In this document: in pieces, positions 45,723-57,143 of the stretch
Layout: each line of letters starts with the position of its first letter
Numbering within the stretch: position 1 is the stretch's first letter
Assembly (NCBI RefSeq): GCF_900115345.1
Contig: NZ_FOWC01000001.1
Location: 868,001-932,000, forward strand
Reading direction: 5' to 3'
Length of the DNA stretch: 64,000 nt
From: Amycolatopsis rubida
Lineage (GTDB): Bacteria > Actinomycetota > Actinomycetes > Mycobacteriales > Pseudonocardiaceae
The notes under the pieces: model-generated
Seen by the model: only the letters and a program-made list of their open reading frames with translations
Database searches by the model: none
What the model was told of the DNA's origin: nothing
Made by a program: the position numbers and the translations under genes

Positions 45723-46370
45723 TCAGGCTGGCTCCTTCGCGGACAGTCCAAGCGAAAGACTGCGCACCATCCGGTACCTCCGGAATCCACCGCCGCGTAC
45801 CCCCGGAAAGTCCTGCACCTTCCGCCATTCGTCCGACACCCCGACCGTCCCTCGGCCGGAGCGCGCCAACGCGTCGCGATGCGATTGTTCGTCGGTCCAC
45901 TCCGCATAATTGAGCGCCCGGGTCCCGTCGGTGCTGACATGGAAATGCCCGGATATCCCGCCCGGCGCAGGTTTGTCCTCACTGGCCATCGCGCCGAACA
46001 CGGTATCCACCCAACGTCGCTGCCGCTGCGCATCCGCACTGTCGAACTCAACGCTTACCACGACAACACATCCCGGAACCACCGAGTGGTCCCGATTTAC
46101 GCTGCGATACAACCGATATTCCACCGGATCGCTCCCGGAAACCCGCCGCACGAGACCGGGATCGGCTGTCTCCTCCGCCCACTGGGTATAGACCAGCGAC
46201 CCCTCGCCGTCGTTACCGGCCAACGCATTGAACGAAATCAGTCCGGTCGGCCACGGCTCTTTCTCCAGCCGGGCAAGCACATCCGCCGCCTCGACGGACG
46301 TTTCGGCAACCAGCACAGCGTCGACGTCCGTGCGCGCGAAGTCAGGCCGGGCAACGTGATTGACAGTCAT
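45723..46370 (-). CDS. antibiotic-biosynthesis-monooxygenase (ABM) type protein
   Basis: A 215-residue cytosolic protein that appears to hold two ferredoxin-like ABM repeats: the first ends YTQWAEETADP, the second has GCVVVVSVEFDSADAQ and HFHVSTDGTRALNYAEWTDE. Such domains are small cofactor-free oxygenases or binding proteins. ATG 46370 has AAGGGA six bases before it. Regulation is probably from the dyad-containing promoter at 46410-46435. Substrate unknown. Confidence 0.6.
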   Translation of the reverse strand: MTVNHVARPDFARTDVDAVLVAETSVEAADVLARLEKEPWPTGLISFNALAGNDGEGSLVYTQWAEETADPGLVRRVSGSDPVEYRLYRSVNRDHSVVPGCVVVVSVEFDSADAQRQRRWVDTVFGAMASEDKPAPGGISGHFHVSTDGTRALNYAEWTDEQSHRDALARSGRGTVGVSDEWRKVQDFPGVRGGGFRRYRMVRSLSLGLSAKEPA

Positions 46371-46409
46371 GGATGTCCCTTCGAAATCAGTGATGACTCT
46401 CGAAGGATG

Positions 46410-46435
46410 GAACTTCAAGGGTGGTTGAAGTCAAG
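46410..46435 (-). promoter_or_regulatory. MerR-type promoter with inverted repeat
   Basis: On the minus strand TTGACT (46434-46429) is followed by a 19-base spacer and CATCCT. The dyad CTTCAA-N6-TTGAAG (46413-46430) overlaps the -35 and spacer, as in MerR-family promoters with over-long spacers. It drives the ABM-type gene that starts at 46370. No MerR gene is recognisable next to it. Confidence 0.45.
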
Positions 46436-46910
46436 CCTTCGGCCGTGGCTCTCGGTACTCTGACTGTCACGAGGACAGAGGATCTTGATGCTTTCCAAGC
46501 AGACCGAGATGGTGGGCTGTCTCACGGTGCCGGCGGCCGGGTGCGGCCACGCTGACCATGCACCCTGACACTCCGGGGACGGGCCAGGTCTCGCCAAAGC
46601 CGGAGGACGCCCTCAAGTTCTTGATCGACCGAGAAAGTTCGGGTCGAGACGTATGCCAACCACGCGAACTGCCACCCGCACATCGACGGTCCGGGGGACC
46701 AGCGGAAGCCACCTCGAACAAAAGGTGGGCGACGGCGAGATCTGCTGGATTCCGATGACTCCCGGCCACGCGGATCTCTCGCAGCGAGGACTACCCGGCA
46801 CCCGCGCTCAACGAGGTGTTCGGGGACGCGATCTTCACGATCATCGATCGGTTGAAGCAGACCCATAACGCACGAATCCCCGCCCGGCTTGGCCGAACGG
46901 GGAGTGCGGG
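46436..46910. other. 475-bp stretch without a supported gene
   Basis: No reading frame shows convincing homology or codon pattern. A plus-strand piece (about 46767-46870) reads ISRSEDYPAPALNEVFGDAI then FTIIDRLKQTHN in one frame; it is preceded by a stop and runs into tRNA-Ala, so it may be the end of a lost gene. The stretch is probably decayed. Confidence 0.5.
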
Positions 46911-46983
46911 TGGACCTGAGGGGAATCGAACCCCTGACCCCCGCCTTGCAAAGGCGGTGCTCTACCAATTGAGCTACAGGCCC
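46911..46983 (-). tRNA. tRNA-Ala (TGC)
   Basis: The reverse complement folds with acceptor GGGCCTG/CAGGTCC, D arm GTAGCTCAATTGGTAGAGC, anticodon stem CCGCC/GGCGG around TTTGCAA (anticodon TGC) and T loop GTTCGATTC. CCA is not encoded. With tRNA-Ile(GAT) it forms the conserved pair downstream of gyrA in actinobacteria. Confidence 0.96.
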
Positions 46984-47013
46984 GGTGCGGGCCGAGGCCC
47001 GCGAAGTGCTACG

Positions 47014-47184
47014 TCAGTTGCGCGACGCGTCCGCGGCCTTGGCCGGAACGCTACCGTTCGCCGACGGGGCGGCAGGCGTGGTGGCTTCCCGCCACAGGTC
47101 AGCCTCGGCCTTGGCCGCCTTGTTGCGCTTGACGACGAACAGGACGCCGCCCGCGACGACCGCGAGTGCCAACAGCTTCTTCAC
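47014..47184 (-). CDS. DLW-39 family small protein
   Basis: A 56-residue protein: VKKLLALAVVAGGVLFVVKR (one membrane helix), then KAEADLWREATTP, which contains the diagnostic DLW motif. It starts at GTG 47184, with AAGGGGGC upstream on the minus strand. The gene lies between tRNA-Ala and the parS-like site, its usual place near gyrA in high-GC actinobacteria. Function unknown. Confidence 0.8.
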   Translation of the reverse strand: MKKLLALAVVAGGVLFVVKRNKAAKAEADLWREATTPAAPSANGSVPAKAADASRN

Positions 47185-47268
47185 CTGAAGCCCCCTTCTG
47201 AGTGCTTGCGCTACCCCACGATGCTACCGGATCCGCCGCGCGTCCCGTCCGGCGGTTCCGGCTCTCTC

Positions 47269-47282
47269 GTTCCACGTGGAAC
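47269..47282. promoter_or_regulatory. parS-like palindrome
   Basis: GTTCCACGTGGAAC is a perfect 14-bp palindrome in the intergenic gap between the DLW-39 and APH-like genes. It differs from the consensus ParB site core GTTTCACGTGAAAC only by a symmetrical T-to-C change. It lies about 12.5 kb from oriC, where parS clusters are expected. ParB binding is inferred. Confidence 0.65.
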
Positions 47283-47343
47283 ACCGGGAATATCCGGAGT
47301 GATCGGTCCGTTGGACCAGACGGCCCCAGCGGCCGCGCACTGC

Positions 47344-48114
47344 TCAGCCCTGCCGGTCCTTCTCTTCCCGGCAGGGCTGACTCGTCTCCGCGAGCCGGGC
47401 CCTGGTGCCATCGAGGCCCGATTCGACCAGGTCAGGCCGGTTGTTCTCCATTCCGTACGTCACCTCGTACCACGGACCCAGCTGGTTCCACGCCCGAGCG
47501 CGACGACGTAGTTCCGGCGTGACCTCGTACTCCGTGGAGAACGCCGCGACGCACTCCGCCGAGGTCCAGTGCAGCAGCCACGCCAGGTCCCGCGCGGGGT
47601 CGCCGAGAGACACGTCGGTCCAGTCGATCACCCCGCTCAACCGGCCGTCCTGCCTCAGCAAATGCTCCGGGCCGAGGTCGGCATGGATGACGGTGTCTGC
47701 TGGATAACCCTGGACTTCCGCCAGCAGCGCCCGCCTGCGATCGGCCAGGGGGCCAAGCAACGGCGGAACGGCATCGAGCGCCACAACTTCGGGCTCAGCA
47801 CCGAGTTCACGCGCCTTGGCCACGTCCGCACTGTGCAAGGCGCGAAGGAACCGACCGAGCACGCGACCGTCGTCAGCGGTCAGTTCACCCGGCTCGCCCG
47901 GCACCAGTTCATGCCGGACGACCAACGGATTTTCCCGCCACACCAACGGAATCGGCACCGAAAGCGGTAACTGCGGAGCCAGCCAGGGCAACACCCGCGT
48001 CTCGCGCAGCAGCCACGCGCGCACCTCGTCCCGTTTGGGCCGCCGCTCGACCCAGCGCCCGTCGACGAGAGTCGCGACGCTGTCCCAGCCCTCGCCCAGT
48101 TCCTCGCCGCTCAC
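47344..48114 (-). CDS. aminoglycoside phosphotransferase (APH)-fold kinase
   Basis: A 256-residue protein of the APH/choline-kinase fold: catalytic loop VIHADLGPEHLL (Asp in HxD, with Glu-His in place of the usual N) and DFG-like SGVIDWTDVSLGDPARDLAW. The N-terminal nucleotide lobe is short. It may phosphorylate a small metabolite or an antibiotic. GTG 48114 overlaps the stop of the HEAT-like gene by four bases, so they are coupled. Confidence 0.75.
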   Translation of the reverse strand: MSGEELGEGWDSVATLVDGRWVERRPKRDEVRAWLLRETRVLPWLAPQLPLSVPIPLVWRENPLVVRHELVPGEPGELTADDGRVLGRFLRALHSADVAKARELGAEPEVVALDAVPPLLGPLADRRRALLAEVQGYPADTVIHADLGPEHLLRQDGRLSGVIDWTDVSLGDPARDLAWLLHWTSAECVAAFSTEYEVTPELRRRARAWNQLGPWYEVTYGMENNRPDLVESGLDGTRARLAETSQPCREEKDRQG

Positions 48115-49496
48115 CTCGGAAGCCCAGCCGCGAACGCGATCTCCGAAACCGGCCCGCGGTCAAGGGAAAGCGTGTCCAGCAAGCCCGCGATCCGTTGCTG
48201 CTGCGCGGCAGTCGGCCGGAAATACATCGGCAGCACCTGCCGATCCCACGCCGCCCCGAACTCCAGGTCGGCGATCACCGCTTCCCATCCGCCGAGGCTC
48301 CGGTGCAACCACCATCCCCGACGCCGAATCACCGGGTCCGGGGAATCCTTCAGCACAGCCAAATCCGCCAGCGACCACAGCTGCGGACTGCTGCCGAGCA
48401 CATCCCCGGCCAACCGGGCCACCGTGGGCTCCCCGCCGCCCATTTCCCGGAGCAGCCAAGGAACTTCCGCAGCGACCGCCTTGCCGCGAAGCAACGACAA
48501 CCCGATCTTCTTCAAGGCCACATCCGCACTCCGCGCAACCTCGGCGATCTCCGCACGGTCCAGCTCGGTCCCGGTTTCCGCGAGGCCGGCGTACGCGCGA
48601 GCCCGCACCGCCGACCGGGCAGCAGAACGCGCGATCGCGGCATAAACCTCGACCGGGTCCCGTCCCATTTCTTGCCAGCGCAGCCGCGCCCACAACCGAA
48701 CCAGCACCGACCGGTCGACCAGAAGTTGTTCCACGTCAACGGAATCGAGCTGCGCCGCGGTCAGCTTCACCAACCCCAGCACCCGGCTCTCCGCGGACCG
48801 CCCGCGAAGCAACGACCCGGCGACGACCTCCGGCGTACCCGAGTCCGCGATTACCTGGATCAACTTCCGCCGGACGACCTGGTCCCGTTCCCGCGGCAGC
48901 AACCCGACCGCGTCCGGCAAGCCGAGCAATCCATTCTCGAAGCTGTGCCGGAACGCGGTCCGCCGTACGTCGAAGTCCCCGGAACTCCGCAAGCACGCCC
49001 ACACTGACTCCTCGCCCTGCGCGGCGACCAGCACCCGGAGATAGCGCCCAAGCACCTGCGAACCCCGCCAGCGCTGCGAAATCCGCTGCAGCAGCGGCAC
49101 GATCCGCTCCGCCCGCGCCACCGTCGTACGCCGCAGCACCTCTTGTTCAGCCAGCTCGCGGACCACCTCGACATGGTCAGTAACCCGCACCGCCAGCGCC
49201 CGATCGCTCACCGCACCAACCGAAGCGCACAACACGCGAACGGCCTGCTCCCGGAGGCGACCGTCTGGGTGCATCGAAGCCAGCGCGGCGACAACCGGCG
49301 TGGCGTTCTTCAGCTGCCAGTCCTTCGCCCGTCCCAGCACCGGCACCGGGTAGCGGGCCTGGCGGGCGTAGTGGTCGATCCGCAGCAACTCGCGCGCAGT
49401 CGCCGACACGAGCCAGGCCTCGGTTTCGGCAAGGCCAGACTGAGCACGCCCGGTGGCGAGGCTCAGCTGCTCACGGATCTGCGCGGGGGTCTGCAT
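48111..49496 (-). CDS. HEAT-repeat-like helical protein
   Basis: A 461-residue, Leu/Ala/Arg-rich all-helical protein. Repeating units of about 35-40 residues (for example ALASMHPDGRLREQAVRVL, RKLIQVIADSGTPEVVAGSL, LKKIGLSLLRGKAVAAEVPW) look like an alpha-solenoid of HEAT type. No enzymatic motif is seen. It starts at ATG 49496, precedes the APH-like gene and lies between tRNA-Ile and tRNA-Ala. Role unknown, possibly a scaffold for the kinase-like partner. Confidence 0.55.
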   Translation of the reverse strand: MQTPAQIREQLSLATGRAQSGLAETEAWLVSATARELLRIDHYARQARYPVPVLGRAKDWQLKNATPVVAALASMHPDGRLREQAVRVLCASVGAVSDRALAVRVTDHVEVVRELAEQEVLRRTTVARAERIVPLLQRISQRWRGSQVLGRYLRVLVAAQGEESVWACLRSSGDFDVRRTAFRHSFENGLLGLPDAVGLLPRERDQVVRRKLIQVIADSGTPEVVAGSLLRGRSAESRVLGLVKLTAAQLDSVDVEQLLVDRSVLVRLWARLRWQEMGRDPVEVYAAIARSAARSAVRARAYAGLAETGTELDRAEIAEVARSADVALKKIGLSLLRGKAVAAEVPWLLREMGGGEPTVARLAGDVLGSSPQLWSLADLAVLKDSPDPVIRRRGWWLHRSLGGWEAVIADLEFGAAWDRQVLPMYFRPTAAQQQRIAGLLDTLSLDRGPVSEIAFAAGLPR

Positions 49497-49586
49497 ACCG
49501 CTGATTCTGGCGAGAACACCGCCTGGCAGTCATCCGAAATACTCGAAAGGCCGGTCCGCAGCTGCGAACCGGCCTTCCGGGAAATG

Positions 49587-49660
49587 TGGGCCCACCAGGA
49601 CTTGAACCTGGGACCTCTTCGTTATCAGCGAAGCGCTCTAACCGCCTGAGCTATGGGCCC
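49587..49660 (-). tRNA. tRNA-Ile (GAT)
   Basis: The reverse complement folds with acceptor GGGCCCA/TGGGCCC, D arm TAGCTCAGGCGGTTAGAGC, anticodon stem CTTCG/CGAAG around CTGATAA (anticodon GAT) and T loop GTTCAAGTC. CCA is not encoded. Located just downstream of gyrA and the DUF3566 gene as in other actinobacteria. Confidence 0.96.
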
Positions 49661-49710
49661 GTCGAACGAGGAGAACTCTACCGGACTCCCCATCCGCCCT
49701 CGCAACCGGG

Positions 49711-50364
49711 TTACTCTCGCTCCGAGAGCGTGACCTCAAGGCCGCCCGCGAGGTCTGCCGACACGTTGTAGATGAACGCGCTCACCGTGGCCAGCGCGGA
49801 CACCAGCACGATGTTGATCGCCCCGAGGATGGCCGCGATGCCGAACACACGACCGGCGCTGATCAGCGGTTCGGCGGACGCGTTCGCGCCCTCGCCACCG
49901 ACCAGGGACGAGTACGTGCCGTTCAGCTTGTCCCACACGCCCATGCCGTCGAGCACCGTGTAGAGCACGCCGACCGCGACCAGCCAGACGAAGAACATCG
50001 CGACGCCGAGCACCAGTGCCAGCTTCAGCACCGACCACGGGTCGAAGCGCTTGATCTGCAGGCTCGCCCGCCGCGGGCCACGGCCGGGACGGCGCAGCGC
50101 GCTCGGCGTCGGCCGGGTGCGGCCCGCGGGCGGCACGTCGGCCGCCGGTGGCGGTGCCTCGCCTCCGAAGAGCCGGGGCGCCGCCGAACCGGTCACCGGG
50201 TAGTCGTTGTTCTCGGCCGCGGCCGGTTCCGGAGCCGCAGTGGGCACGTCCTCGGTCGCGATCCGCGCCGTGGCCATGGCCTCGGAGTCGCCGCCGCCGT
50301 CCTTGGCGGTGCGCTGCCAGGGCGGGTTGGCCGACGCGTCGTCGGCCTTGTCGGATGGTGCCAC
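49711..50364 (-). CDS. DUF3566 membrane protein
   Basis: A 217-residue protein with an N-terminal acidic/Pro-rich disordered region of about 100 residues, then a DUF3566 domain with two membrane helices (near 113-135 and 172-198) and KRFDPWSVLKLALVLGVAMF. It corresponds to the gene following gyrA in mycobacteria (Rv0007 position). It starts at GTG 50364, 35 bp after gyrA ends. Function unknown. Confidence 0.85.
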   Translation of the reverse strand: MAPSDKADDASANPPWQRTAKDGGGDSEAMATARIATEDVPTAAPEPAAAENNDYPVTGSAAPRLFGGEAPPPAADVPPAGRTRPTPSALRRPGRGPRRASLQIKRFDPWSVLKLALVLGVAMFFVWLVAVGVLYTVLDGMGVWDKLNGTYSSLVGGEGANASAEPLISAGRVFGIAAILGAINIVLVSALATVSAFIYNVSADLAGGLEVTLSERE

Positions 50365-50399
50365 GTTGAGTCAGTCCTTACCCGTGCGTGGGGCGCCGA

Positions 50400-53009
50400 T
50401 CACTGCTCCGGCGCCGTGCCGTCTTCTGCTGTGGGCTCCTCTGGCGTAGCCTCCGCCGCTTCCTCCGAAACCGTCTCGGACGAGACTTCCGGAGTCTCCG
50501 AAGCCTCGGAAGCTTCCTCGGCGGAGTCCTCGCCACCATTGGCGACGTCCGAACCCTCGTCCGCGTTGCGTGCGACCGCGAGAAGAGTGGTTCCGTCACC
50601 AAGGTTCATCAGCCGAACGCCCTTGGTCTGCCTGCTCGCCTTGCGCACGTCCCGCGCCGGCGTGCGGATGACCCCGCCGCTGGACGTGATGGCGAACAGC
50701 TCGTCGTCCTCGTCGACGATGAGTGCCCCCACCAGCCTGCCACGTTTGCTGTCGTGCTGAATGGTGAGCACGCCCTTGCCGCCGCGGCCCTGTACCGGAT
50801 AGTCCTCGATCGGCGTCCGCTTCGCATACGCGCCGTCCGTGGCGACCAGCAGGAACTTGTCCGGTTTGACCACGCTGATGCCGAGCAGTTCGTCGCCGTC
50901 GTTGAACCGCATGCCCAGCACGCCCGAGGTCGGCCTGCCCATCGGGCGCAGCGCCTCGTCGGTGGCGTGGAAGCGGATCGACTGGCCGCCTGCGGACACC
51001 AGCAGCAGGTCGTCCTCGGCCGCGGCCAGCACCGCGCCCATCAGCTCGTCGCCCTCGCGCAGGTTGATCGCGATGAGGCCGCCCGCGCGGTTCGAGTCGA
51101 AGTCGGTGAGCTTCGTCTTCTTCACCAGGCCGCGCTGCGTGGCGAGCACCAGGTACGGCGCGACCTCGTAGTTCGGGATCTCGATGACCTGGGCGATCTG
51201 CTCGTCCGGCTGGAACGCGAGCAGGTTCGCCACGTGCTGGCCGCGCGCGTTGCGGTTGGCCTCGGGCAGGTCGTAGGCCTTCGCCCGGTACACCCGGCCC
51301 TTGTTCGTGAAGAACAGGATCCAGTCGTGCGTGGAGCACACGAAGAAGTGCTGGACGATGTCGTCCTGCTTCAGCGTCGCGCCCTGCACGCCCTTGCCGC
51401 CGCGCTTCTGCGACCGGTACAGATCGGTTTTCGTCCGCTTGGCGTAGCCCGTGCGGGTGATGGTGACGACGACGTCTTCCTGCGCGATCAGGTCCTCGAC
51501 CGACACGTCGCCGTCGAACGGGATGATCTGCGTGCGCCGGTCGTCGCCGTACTTGTCGACGATCTCCATCAGCTCGTCGCGGATGATCGACCGCTGCCGC
51601 TCGGGCTTCGCGAGGATGTCCTTGAGGTCGGCGATGTCCAGCTCGATCTCGGCCAGGGTGTCGATGATCCGCTGCCGTTCCAGCGCGGCCAGCCTGCGCA
51701 GCTGCATGTCCAGGATCGCGGTGGCCTGGATCTCGTCGATCTCAAGCAGCGACATCAGGCCTGGCCGGGCCTCGTCGGCCGAGGGCGACCGCCGGATCAG
51801 GGCGATCACCTCGTCCAGCATGTCCAGCGCCTTGACCAGGCCGCGCAGGATGTGGGCCCGTTCCTCGGCCTTGCGCAACCGGAACCGGGTGCGCCGCACG
51901 ATCACGTCGACCTGGTGCTTCACGTAGTGCCGGATGATCTGGTCGAGCCGCAGCGTGCGCGGCACGTCGTCGACCAGCGCCAGCATGTTCACGCCGAAGT
52001 TCTGCTGCAGCTGGGTGTGCTTGAACAGGTTGTTCAGCACCACCTTCGCCACCGCGTCGCGCTTGATCGTGACGACGATCCGCATGCCGGAGCGGCTGTT
52101 GGACTCGTCCGCGATGTCCGCGATGCCGGTGATCTTGCCGTCGCGCACCAGGTGCGCGATGTTCTCCACCAGGTTGTCCGGGTTCACCTGGTAGGGCAGC
52201 TCGGACACGACCAGGATCGTGCGGCCCTTCGCGTCCTCTTCGACCTCGACGACCGCGCGCATCCGGATCGAACCGCGGCCGGTGCGGTAGGCGTCCTCGA
52301 TGCCGGACGTGCCGAGGATCATCGCCTTGGTCGGGAAGTCCGGGCCCTTGATCCGCACGAGCAGCGCGGCCAGCAGTTCGTCGTCGGTCGCTTCCGGGTT
52401 CTCCAGCGCCCATACGACGCCTTCGGACACCTCGCGCAGGTTGTGCGGCGGGATGTTCGTCGCCATCCCGACCGCGATCCCGGAACCGCCGTTGACCAGC
52501 AGGTTCGGGAACCGCGACGGCAGCACGTCGGGCTCCTGGGTGCGCCCGTCGTAGTTGTCGCGGAAATCGACGGTGTCCTCTTCGATGTCCGCGAGCATCT
52601 GCATCGCGAGCGGCGCGAGGCGGGATTCGGTGTACCGCATCGCGGCCGCGGGGTCGTTGCCCGACGAGCCGAAGTTGCCCTGTCCGTCGATCAGCGGGTA
52701 GCGCAGCGACCACGGCTGGGCGAGCCGCACGAGCGCGTCGTAGATCGCCGAGTCGCCGTGCGGGTGGTAGTTGCCCATGACGTCGCCGACGACGCGGGAG
52801 CACTTGTTGTACCCGCGGTCCGGGCGGAACCCGGAGTCGAACATCGAGTACAGGATCCGGCGCGCCACCGGCTTGAGGCCGTCGCGCACGTCCGGCAGCG
52901 CCCGCGACACGATGACGCTCATCGCGTAGTCGATGTAGGAGCGCTGCATCTCCTGCTGGATGTCGACCGGTTCGATCCGGTCGTGTTCCGGCGGCAAGGT
53001 TTCCGTCAT
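50400..53009 (-). CDS. gyrA: DNA gyrase subunit A
   Basis: The breakage-reunion subunit of DNA gyrase, 869 residues. Catalytic Tyr126 lies in [10 protein letters not shown]. The quinolone-resistance region reads [19 protein letters not shown] with Ser87 and Asp91, the usual susceptible residues. Six C-terminal beta-propeller blades follow (motif KRGGKGVQ, the GyrA box), then an acidic Glu/Ala tail of about 70 residues that is longer than in mycobacteria. It starts at ATG 53009, 50 bp after gyrB. Confidence 0.97.
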   Translation of the reverse strand: MTETLPPEHDRIEPVDIQQEMQRSYIDYAMSVIVSRALPDVRDGLKPVARRILYSMFDSGFRPDRGYNKCSRVVGDVMGNYHPHGDSAIYDALVRLAQPWSLRYPLIDGQGNFGSSGNDPAAAMRYTESRLAPLAMQMLADIEEDTVDFRDNYDGRTQEPDVLPSRFPNLLVNGGSGIAVGMATNIPPHNLREVSEGVVWALENPEATDDELLAALLVRIKGPDFPTKAMILGTSGIEDAYRTGRGSIRMRAVVEVEEDAKGRTILVVSELPYQVNPDNLVENIAHLVRDGKITGIADIADESNSRSGMRIVVTIKRDAVAKVVLNNLFKHTQLQQNFGVNMLALVDDVPRTLRLDQIIRHYVKHQVDVIVRRTRFRLRKAEERAHILRGLVKALDMLDEVIALIRRSPSADEARPGLMSLLEIDEIQATAILDMQLRRLAALERQRIIDTLAEIELDIADLKDILAKPERQRSIIRDELMEIVDKYGDDRRTQIIPFDGDVSVEDLIAQEDVVVTITRTGYAKRTKTDLYRSQKRGGKGVQGATLKQDDIVQHFFVCSTHDWILFFTNKGRVYRAKAYDLPEANRNARGQHVANLLAFQPDEQIAQVIEIPNYEVAPYLVLATQRGLVKKTKLTDFDSNRAGGLIAINLREGDELMGAVLAAAEDDLLLVSAGGQSIRFHATDEALRPMGRPTSGVLGMRFNDGDELLGISVVKPDKFLLVATDGAYAKRTPIEDYPVQGRGGKGVLTIQHDSKRGRLVGALIVDEDDELFAITSSGGVIRTPARDVRKASRQTKGVRLMNLGDGTTLLAVARNADEGSDVANGGEDSAEEASEASETPEVSSETVSEEAAEATPEEPTAEDGTAPEQ

Positions 53010-53059
53010 GGGGTCCTTCTCGGTGAGCAGTCCTGGGGAAGCGGGTTAGCAGGGGACGC

Positions 53060-55066
<2,007 letters not shown>

Positions 55067-55224
55067 CTACTACAACAGTGTACTTGCCCGCACGCGCTCA
55101 CATGCGGCTAGGACACCCCTCAGCCGGTCGCAGAGGGACGAAATCACCCTCAGTTGAGTCATCTCGTATCTGAACCCGCGCGGCCCGGTTCTCGGGGAAC
55201 TCATCCGCCAGAGCGCAACCCCCG

Positions 55225-55977
55225 TCAGCCGTACGTGTCACGCGGCCCGCGACCAGGCACATGCCGGGGCCCTTTCCGCCAGCTCGGAGCGGTCGGGCCC
55301 TGGATCCGCATCCGCTTGACCACGCCGTTCCCGACGCCCGCGGCGATCTTCGCCAGCAACTTGCCCTGCAGCAACCGCAACTGCGTCGCCCACGCGGTGG
55401 AACTCGCGCGGACGGTCAGCTCGCCGTCTTTCAACGCCACCGGCTGGGCGTGTTCGGCGACGTCCTCGCCCACGAGCCGGGCCCATTGCCCGAACACGCG
55501 CGCGTTGGTCATCGTGTCCTGCCAGCCGCTGTCGGAAATCAGCCGCGAGACGAGGCGACCGAGCGGCTGCGGGTCGCGCGGATCCGCGCCGGGACCGGAC
55601 CAGCGCCTGCGCGCCCGGTTCTGCCCGCCGCCCCCGCTGATCCGGCCGCGCCGGAGGTTCGGCGGGGCTCCGCGCTCGCGGGCTTTCGCCTTCGCCGCTT
55701 CGAGCGCGGCGTGCGCGAGGTCGCGGCCGCTCGGTTTGTCCCCAGCGGGCCTCTCGTTCGGCCCAGTGGAACTGTCACGCTCCGTCGCGCCGCGCGCGGG
55801 ATTTCCGGAAGTGTCGCCCGCTTCCGGGGTGTCAAGACCGCCATCCGGCCGGTTCGTCACGCGGGGCGATAACCCGGCTCCGGGTTTATCCACACTGTCC
55901 ACAGGTTTGTCCCCAGATCGGTGGGCAACCCGCGTGACTCCGGTCACCCCGCGTGGTCGTCGTGGCTGTTCAGGCAC
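55225..55977 (-). CDS. dciA: DciA-type helicase-loading protein (DUF721)
   Basis: A 250-residue protein. The C-terminal DUF721 domain ([60 protein letters not shown]) is the DciA module that helps load DnaB helicase at the origin. The N-terminal 120 residues are disordered and rich in Gly, Pro, Arg and Asp. GTG 55977 overlaps the recF stop by eight bases, so they are coupled. Two DnaA boxes lie inside its first third. Confidence 0.88.
   Translation of the reverse strand: MPEQPRRPRGVTGVTRVAHRSGDKPVDSVDKPGAGLSPRVTNRPDGGLDTPEAGDTSGNPARGATERDSSTGPNERPAGDKPSGRDLAHAALEAAKAKARERGAPPNLRRGRISGGGGQNRARRRWSGPGADPRDPQPLGRLVSRLISDSGWQDTMTNARVFGQWARLVGEDVAEHAQPVALKDGELTVRASSTAWATQLRLLQGKLLAKIAAGVGNGVVKRMRIQGPTAPSWRKGPRHVPGRGPRDTYG
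55886..55903 (+). promoter_or_regulatory. DnaA boxes inside dciA
   Basis: TTATCCACA (55886-55894) is a perfect DnaA box, followed at once by CTGTCCACA (55895-55903) and then TTTGTCCCC. They fall in a low-complexity part of dciA (coding [12 protein letters not shown]), so protein constraint is weak. Confidence 0.55.
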
Positions 55978-57124
55978 GGTTCACCTCCCCGTCGGCCACC
56001 GTGAACCTCGCGCCGGCCAGCTCCTCGGGCACGTCCTCGGCCACCGCCGCGGTGATGAGGACCTGTTCGGCGCTCGCGGAGACCTCGGCCAGCCGAGCCC
56101 GGCGCTTGCGGTCGAGTTCGGCGAACACATCGTCTAACAACAAGACCGGTTCACCCGCTTCGGCGCGCAGAAGTTCGTAACTTCCGAGCCGCAACGCGAG
56201 CGCGAACGACCAAGACTCGCCGTGGCTCGCGTACCCCTTCGCCGGCACTTCGCCGAGAATCAGCTCCAGTTCGTCCCGATGCGGACCGACCAGGCTGATC
56301 CCTCGCTCCAGTTCCTGCCGCCGCGTGCCAGCCAACGCCTTCAGCAACAGCTCGCGCAGTACCTCTGTCTCAGCACGCTCGCCGCCAGGCACTCCGTACG
56401 AGGGCGGCAGCGCTTCGCCGAGCGAAGACTTGTACGCGATCTTCGCCGGGCGAGAGTCGGGCGCGACCCCCATATAGGCGTCGGCCGTGTACGGCGCGAG
56501 GTCTGCGATGAGGTTCAACCGCGCCGCCAGCAGCTGCGCGCCAGCCACCGAGAGATGGTCGTCCCACACGTCGAGCGTCGACAGTGCGTACGGGTCTTCG
56601 CGACCAGTACGGCGTTTGCCCGCGGTCTTGAGAAGCGCGTTGCGCTGCTTAAGCACCTTCTCGTAGTCCGCGCGCACGCCTGCGTACCGAGGCGCGCGAA
56701 GCACGAGCAGTTCGTCCATGAACCGACGGCGTTCGCTCGGATCGCCGCGCACGAGCGAGAGGTCCTCGGGAGAGAACAGCACCGTACGCAGAATGCCGAG
56801 CACGTCGCGCGGTTTGCCGACCGCACCGCGGTTCACTCGGGCACGGTTGGCGCGACCAGGCGTGATCTCGAGTTCGACTGTCAGCTCGCGGTCTTCGTTG
56901 ACGACCGCGACCCGGACGAGCGCGCGCTCACAGCCGTGCCGGACGAGCGGGGCGTCCGTGGAGACCCGGTGCGAACCGAGGGTCGCCACATAGCCGATCG
57001 CTTCGAGCAGGTTCGTCTTCCCCCGGCCGTTCTGGCCGACGAGCACGACCGGCCCCGGTTCGAGGGCGAGGTCGGCCAGCGGCCAGGACCGGAAGTCGGT
57101 GACCTGGAGATGTCGCAGATACAC
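55970..57124 (-). CDS. recF: DNA replication and repair protein RecF
   Basis: A 384-residue SMC-like ATPase that loads RecA at gaps. Walker A is [11 protein letters not shown], the signature region is [12 protein letters not shown] followed by a coiled arm, and Walker B lies in [15 protein letters not shown]. It starts at ATG 57124 and overlaps dciA by eight bases, giving the usual dnaN-recF-dciA-gyrB order, here with gnd inserted between dnaN and recF. Confidence 0.95.
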   Translation of the reverse strand: MYLRHLQVTDFRSWPLADLALEPGPVVLVGQNGRGKTNLLEAIGYVATLGSHRVSTDAPLVRHGCERALVRVAVVNEDRELTVELEITPGRANRARVNRGAVGKPRDVLGILRTVLFSPEDLSLVRGDPSERRRFMDELLVLRAPRYAGVRADYEKVLKQRNALLKTAGKRRTGREDPYALSTLDVWDDHLSVAGAQLLAARLNLIADLAPYTADAYMGVAPDSRPAKIAYKSSLGEALPPSYGVPGGERAETEVLRELLLKALAGTRRQELERGISLVGPHRDELELILGEVPAKGYASHGESWSFALALRLGSYELLRAEAGEPVLLLDDVFAELDRKRRARLAEVSASAEQVLITAAVAEDVPEELAGARFTVADGEVNRA

Positions 57125-57143
57125 GGGCAGGGACCGCGGGAGG

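Noticed and set aside
46816..47511. Plus-strand open frame running through tRNA-Ala
   Set aside because: It crosses a well-folded tRNA and the DLW-39 gene; only its first 35 residues look gene-like.
53010..53059. Possible separate promoter between gyrB and gyrA
   Set aside because: The 50-bp gap shows no clear -10/-35 pair; co-transcription is the simpler reading.
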